DNA of 64,000 bases, taken from the NCBI GenBank assembly GCA_029255685.2, contig CM055316.2, positions 68,277,237 through 68,341,236 on the forward strand, read 5' to 3'. Origin of the DNA: Silene conica. Lineage: Eukaryota > Streptophyta > Magnoliopsida > Caryophyllales > Caryophyllaceae. The first letter of the stretch is position 1; the number at the start of each line of letters is the position of its first letter. Under the pieces are notes generated by a model. That model worked only from the letters and a program-made list of their open reading frames with translations. It ran no database searches and was not told where the DNA came from. Shown here one piece after another: positions 60,276-64,000 of this stretch. Both the position numbers and the translations under genes were made by a program.

Positions 60276-61294
60276 TTTTATGGGTTTTAATGAAATGGTA
60301 AATGAAATCCTGAGAATAAAAACAAGAGATTTTGCATTGATATTTTTCTGATTTATGGCAAAAAAAAAAGGTTACAACTTGTAGTTCATGTGCAAATTCA
60401 CAAAAAGTTTTATGTGAAAAAGTAGGACTCTTAATTTATTAGGTAAAATGGGTTGAATTGGGTTCACTTTGAACCCAAATTTCAGACCATTTCATAATTT
60501 AAATTTGGGCCATTTCAAGTTAGGAGTTAAAATTTAGAGTTTTTTTGTCAGAAATTATCTTATATTTATGCTCATTTGGAAACAACCACCCTACTTTATT
60601 TGATTCACAATTACCTTACATTTCAATTTTTTGTTAACACCTACAAAAAATAAGAGTCGGGCCATTCTAGTCGAATTTCTGATGATGATCTGGTTTTCTC
60701 ACATGTGAGGCTCCAAATTTCTCTCTCAAATAGAAGGAAGTACTTTTGTTGTTTTGGTCAGTCCAATCATAATTATGAGATAGTTAAAATTTCTTATTTC
60801 GTAGGTTTTCTCTTTACTACATTCGACATGAACCTTATAAGTGAACTTCTTTTTCTCACTATATGTCCATTTCCCTAATTTTCCTTCCCCTTATAAGTGC
60901 ATCTGTGTCTAACTGTCTACAATAAACACTCACCCGCTCACTATCATTGTGTAAAAGGTTGTAGTCATAACCTTCATATGAAAGAAAATTTTAGGGCTTC
61001 AGAAAACAATGTCATCTCTGAAAATTCGGCTAAAGTGACCCAAGTTTTAGTTTTGGTAGGTGAATAAAATAAAACGCAAGGGAGGTGTAAACCAAAAACA
61101 TTAAAGTAAAGTATTTGTTAGCATAATTATAAGTTAGTTTTTTTTTTAAAAAAAAAAGAAAACTAAAATTTATGATGTTTGACCGGAAAAACCAGGTTAG
61201 GTCAAGTTCTAACGGGTGTAGCACTGTTGCTAGTTGCTAAGACAATCCGCAGCATTATAAGTTTAGAACTAATTCTGATTTCTGAATCAGAAGA
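60276..61294. other. Intergenic, no gene seen
   Basis: AT-rich, with poly-T/poly-A runs near 61135-61160. The last 100-180 bp begin to match the flank of mTERF copy 1 (49500-49764) at roughly 85-90% by eye. Confidence 0.4.
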
Positions 61295-61467
61295 ATACAA
61301 AATTCAATTAAACACCAACCCGCATCAAGTTTCAATCCTCAGTTATTTTTCCTTTCAACATTGGAATTAAGGTAACACCATTTGCAATTGATTTTTACTT
61401 TAGGGTTTCATTCTTAGGTTATTTACATTGTAACTCTGCAAAGATAACAACTTTATCAAATTAGCAA

Positions 61468-63144
61468 ATGACCCATTTACAGAAATTAAGAATGTCTCCT
61501 GTTCTGAGATGGGTTTCCTATAATTTCTCATCTTATAGATTATTTGGTAGTGTAGCTCTTACTGAAAATAATGGTAAACCTAGGAGGCTGCTTACATCAA
61601 CTCTGAAAAAAAAGGTTGAAGCTGCTTTGTTAGAATACTTTCAGTGTACTAGAAACTTACCTTTTTCTGATGCCGAACATATGAGTAAGAACTCACCACA
61701 TTTCGTGAGAAAGCTGTTTGAGAAGGTTCGTGACGAGTCTGATGTTACACGGTCTTTGGCGCATTTCTTGAATTACCCTCCCATCAATGAGTTTGAGCCT
61801 TTCTTTGAGAGTATAGGATTGAAACCTTCGGAGTTTGGTACTTTTCTTCCGCGTGATTTGAAGTTTTTGAGTGGTGAAAATGGTTTGCTTGATAACTATC
61901 ATGTATTGTGTGAATATGGCATTGATCGGGCTCACATTGGGAAGATATATAGAGAAGCGAGAGAAGTGTTTCGGTATGATCAGGGGGTTTTACAGTCCAA
62001 GCTACAAGCTTTTGAAGAAGTTGGGATAAGTAAGGATGTTATTTCTAGAGCTGTTAGCTTTAATCCTAGTCTTTTGGTTAATAGCATGAGTGAAGAGTTC
62101 TGTGAGTTGGTTAGAAAGTTGAAGTGTTTGGGAAGTGAAAATAGTTTGGTTGAACAAAAGTTCATTGAAACGCCTACTTATAATTGGAGACAAATCAGTC
62201 ACTTGTTACAGGTGTTACAGTATTTGGGTTGTAATGATAAGGATATCTCAAAGCTGGTTGGTCAACGTCCAGGGATTCTATTTGATCATTCAGGTAGACC
62301 GACATTATTATTGATAGGATTCCTGTTAAAATTCGGGTCAAGTAGATCTGATATCTGTTCAATTTTGTTGCGGTTCCCACAAGTTCAAGTTGAGAACTTT
62401 GTTTGGAATTTGAAGCGTGCTTTTGATACACTGTTTGAACTAAGGATGGATGCTGTGAATATAGGTAGGATTATTCGTGAACATTTCACATGGATGGGTA
62501 CATGCCGAATAAAGAAAGCAAATACCATTCGTTGTCGTTTGTGCAGTGAAAACATCCGCATATGTGAGATCATCGTGGCAAATCCTCTGGAACTTAAGAA
62601 GTGGACCTTCGGAGAAAAAATTGAACGTTTGCCGAGGAGAGAGATTACGCATTTGCAGAGCGATAAAATCGAGTTTTTAACAAGCATTGGCTTCAAAGAA
62701 AATTCAAAAGAAATGGAAAGGGCTCTTATGGCATCCCATGCTAAAAGCGATCAACTCCCCGGGAGATTTGATTGTCTTGTCAAAGCTGGTCTCAGTGAGA
62801 GTGATGTTACCAAAATGATCAAAATGGCTCCTAAGATTCTCAACCTGTCAATAGAACTTCTTGAGGCCAAAATTAGTGTGTTTGTTAATGATTTAGGGTA
62901 TCCAGTGTCAACACTAAGGTCTTACCCATATTTGATATCATATTCAATGGATCGAGTGAAGCTCAGATGCGCAATGTACAGGTGGCTTATTGATCAAAAT
63001 GTTTGCTCCGGATTGTCTGTCCGGAGTATCGTTGGGATCGTTGGATGCACAGAATCTCGTTTCATTGACAAGTACGTAAATAAACATCCTTTAGGCCCTC
63101 AAGTATGGCAGGAATATAAACTAAATTATTGTGACTTGATCTAA
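61468..63144 (+). CDS. mTERF-family protein, copy 2 (single exon, 558 aa)
   Basis: Paralogue of the gene at 49765, same strand, same helical repeats and HPLGPQVWQEYK tail. The transit-like start is MTHLQKLRMSPVLRWVSYNF. Against copy 1 about 39 residues differ within the first 262, almost none from 263 to about 360, and about 20 plus a different last seven residues after that. One serine is missing in the RLC-SENIR segment, an in-frame 3-base loss. The frame is open throughout and the leader shows the same possible intron (GTAACA near 61371), so this copy also looks functional. Confidence 0.9.
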   Translation: MTHLQKLRMSPVLRWVSYNFSSYRLFGSVALTENNGKPRRLLTSTLKKKVEAALLEYFQCTRNLPFSDAEHMSKNSPHFVRKLFEKVRDESDVTRSLAHFLNYPPINEFEPFFESIGLKPSEFGTFLPRDLKFLSGENGLLDNYHVLCEYGIDRAHIGKIYREAREVFRYDQGVLQSKLQAFEEVGISKDVISRAVSFNPSLLVNSMSEEFCELVRKLKCLGSENSLVEQKFIETPTYNWRQISHLLQVLQYLGCNDKDISKLVGQRPGILFDHSGRPTLLLIGFLLKFGSSRSDICSILLRFPQVQVENFVWNLKRAFDTLFELRMDAVNIGRIIREHFTWMGTCRIKKANTIRCRLCSENIRICEIIVANPLELKKWTFGEKIERLPRREITHLQSDKIEFLTSIGFKENSKEMERALMASHAKSDQLPGRFDCLVKAGLSESDVTKMIKMAPKILNLSIELLEAKISVFVNDLGYPVSTLRSYPYLISYSMDRVKLRCAMYRWLIDQNVCSGLSVRSIVGIVGCTESRFIDKYVNKHPLGPQVWQEYKLNYCDLI

Positions 63145-64000
63145 TTTGGTACCTGGTCATGACAATCCAGAACAGGCCGGCCAGGTAATCACCATCACCA
63201 GACCTTCTCAATTTCTATTTTGTTATTTTGCTTGGTTTTTATACTTAGGATTGCTTATTTTCATTTTTAACTGAGCCAAATACATGCTTTTCTTCTGTTC
63301 TACATTATGACGTACGGAGTAATAAAGAAAATTGGTTTATGTGTTGCAATAAGACCACCATGTTACTTTTAGGGTTTTTGCTTTACTTCTTCTTGGCTGC
63401 TATTTCGGTGTCTCATAATTTTGATTGAACGGTTTAGCAGTTCTTGGATATCTTTAAATTAGAGTATTTTCCTGGTCAATCTCAACTGTAATAGTCTCTA
63501 GAACAATTATTTCCTTCCAGCAACTTATCCCCATTCCAATTCTTTTGTGGAGGAAAAAGGGTAATGGTCTATAAACTATAAAATTTCATAAAGAGAGAGG
63601 AACAAAATAATATGGAAACAAGAGTCTATTTTATTACTGAAGTATTGAGGATTACAATTTCTCGTAGATCTCTTGATTCCTTCCTAAAGGCCAGGGTTTT
63701 TATTGTGCCTATGACTCTACGGGGGTTATCTCGACTTAAATTAATCCCCTAGGAAAATGATGGTGCCTTTCTGTGACTTATTTCATCCTACCTACGATTT
63801 GGTAATGGTGGGGTCGTTGGACTTAATCCCTATGCTCCTTCCAAACTCTAGAGACAAAATTTGCATATTGATTTGTCACACAATGTTAATTTCAACAATA
63901 ATTTCATATAATAAACACTCCTATAATGCCTTAGAACATTTCCATTGTGGTTTATATTTTGTAGAAAATGATCGTATCGTGTTACAGTTGTAGATGTTCT
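63145..64000. other. Downstream part of mTERF duplication, running off the window
   Basis: Matches 51445-52536. It lacks the 270-bp hairpin-array insert and has a small extra TTGGCTGCTATTTCGG-containing piece near 63392. The homology continues to the last base, so the duplicate probably extends beyond the window, perhaps with its own GNAT-BRCT remnant. Confidence 0.8.

Overview
This is a window of an AT-rich plant nuclear genome, almost certainly a eudicot. The support is GT-AG introns, plant-type host genes (a PIG-Q/Gpi1 homologue, a GNAT plus tandem-BRCT protein, two mTERF proteins) and a dense load of plant transposons (Stowaway, Tourist-like, hAT, CACTA, MULE MITEs, TRIM, solo LTRs, Helitron). 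I cannot name the species; a Caryophyllales member is a weak guess. I saw no bacterial genes, CRISPR arrays, tRNA or rRNA genes.

Layout. (1) 274-5799, minus strand: a six-exon GPI1/PIG-Q gene whose first exon carries a trinucleotide repeat read as poly-serine. (2) 5800-12881: transposon graveyard with a hAT end, an LTR-element remnant split by a 1.67 kb solo LTR, and a CACTA end. (3) 12940-16140: two fields of a roughly 21-bp AT-rich minisatellite. (4) 16706-25066, plus strand: a 13-exon gene for a GNAT-like acetyltransferase fused to two BRCT domains, with a TRIM element in intron 6. (5) 25543-28637: two 1.1 kb Tourist-like elements in opposite orientation. (6) about 28.6-43.99 kb: a string of unrelated host-gene pieces, all on the plus strand and with introns kept (SF3B4, GnT I, MAP kinase, tryptophan-aminotransferase-related, dymeclin, ATG18-like, EMB1270-like PPR, TDP1). 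The string ends at a textbook Helitron 3' terminus (9-bp GC stem, 7-nt spacer, CTAG then T). This gene-fragment-collecting Helitron is the most interesting object here. (7) 44-49.5 kb: CACTA end, foldback MITEs, minisatellite.

(8) 49765-51444 and 61468-63144: two intact single-exon mTERF paralogues in direct orientation, 11.7 kb apart. The duplicated block continues downstream into a decayed copy of the GNAT-BRCT gene. Divergence along the block is patchy, with a 490-bp perfectly identical stretch, which suggests gene conversion. (9) 53.3-59.6 kb between them: nested insertions that can be read as layers (a LINE 3' end split by a hAT that is itself split by another hAT; a 700-bp tandem duplication with a second solo LTR in one copy), and a decayed GRF-zinc-finger gene near 60 kb.

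The intact host genes are functionally unrelated: GPI-anchor synthesis in the ER, a nuclear acetyltransferase/BRCT protein, and organellar nucleic-acid-binding mTERF proteins. Exon borders were placed by hand from splice signals and reading-frame phase. Family names come from recognised motifs, not database searches.
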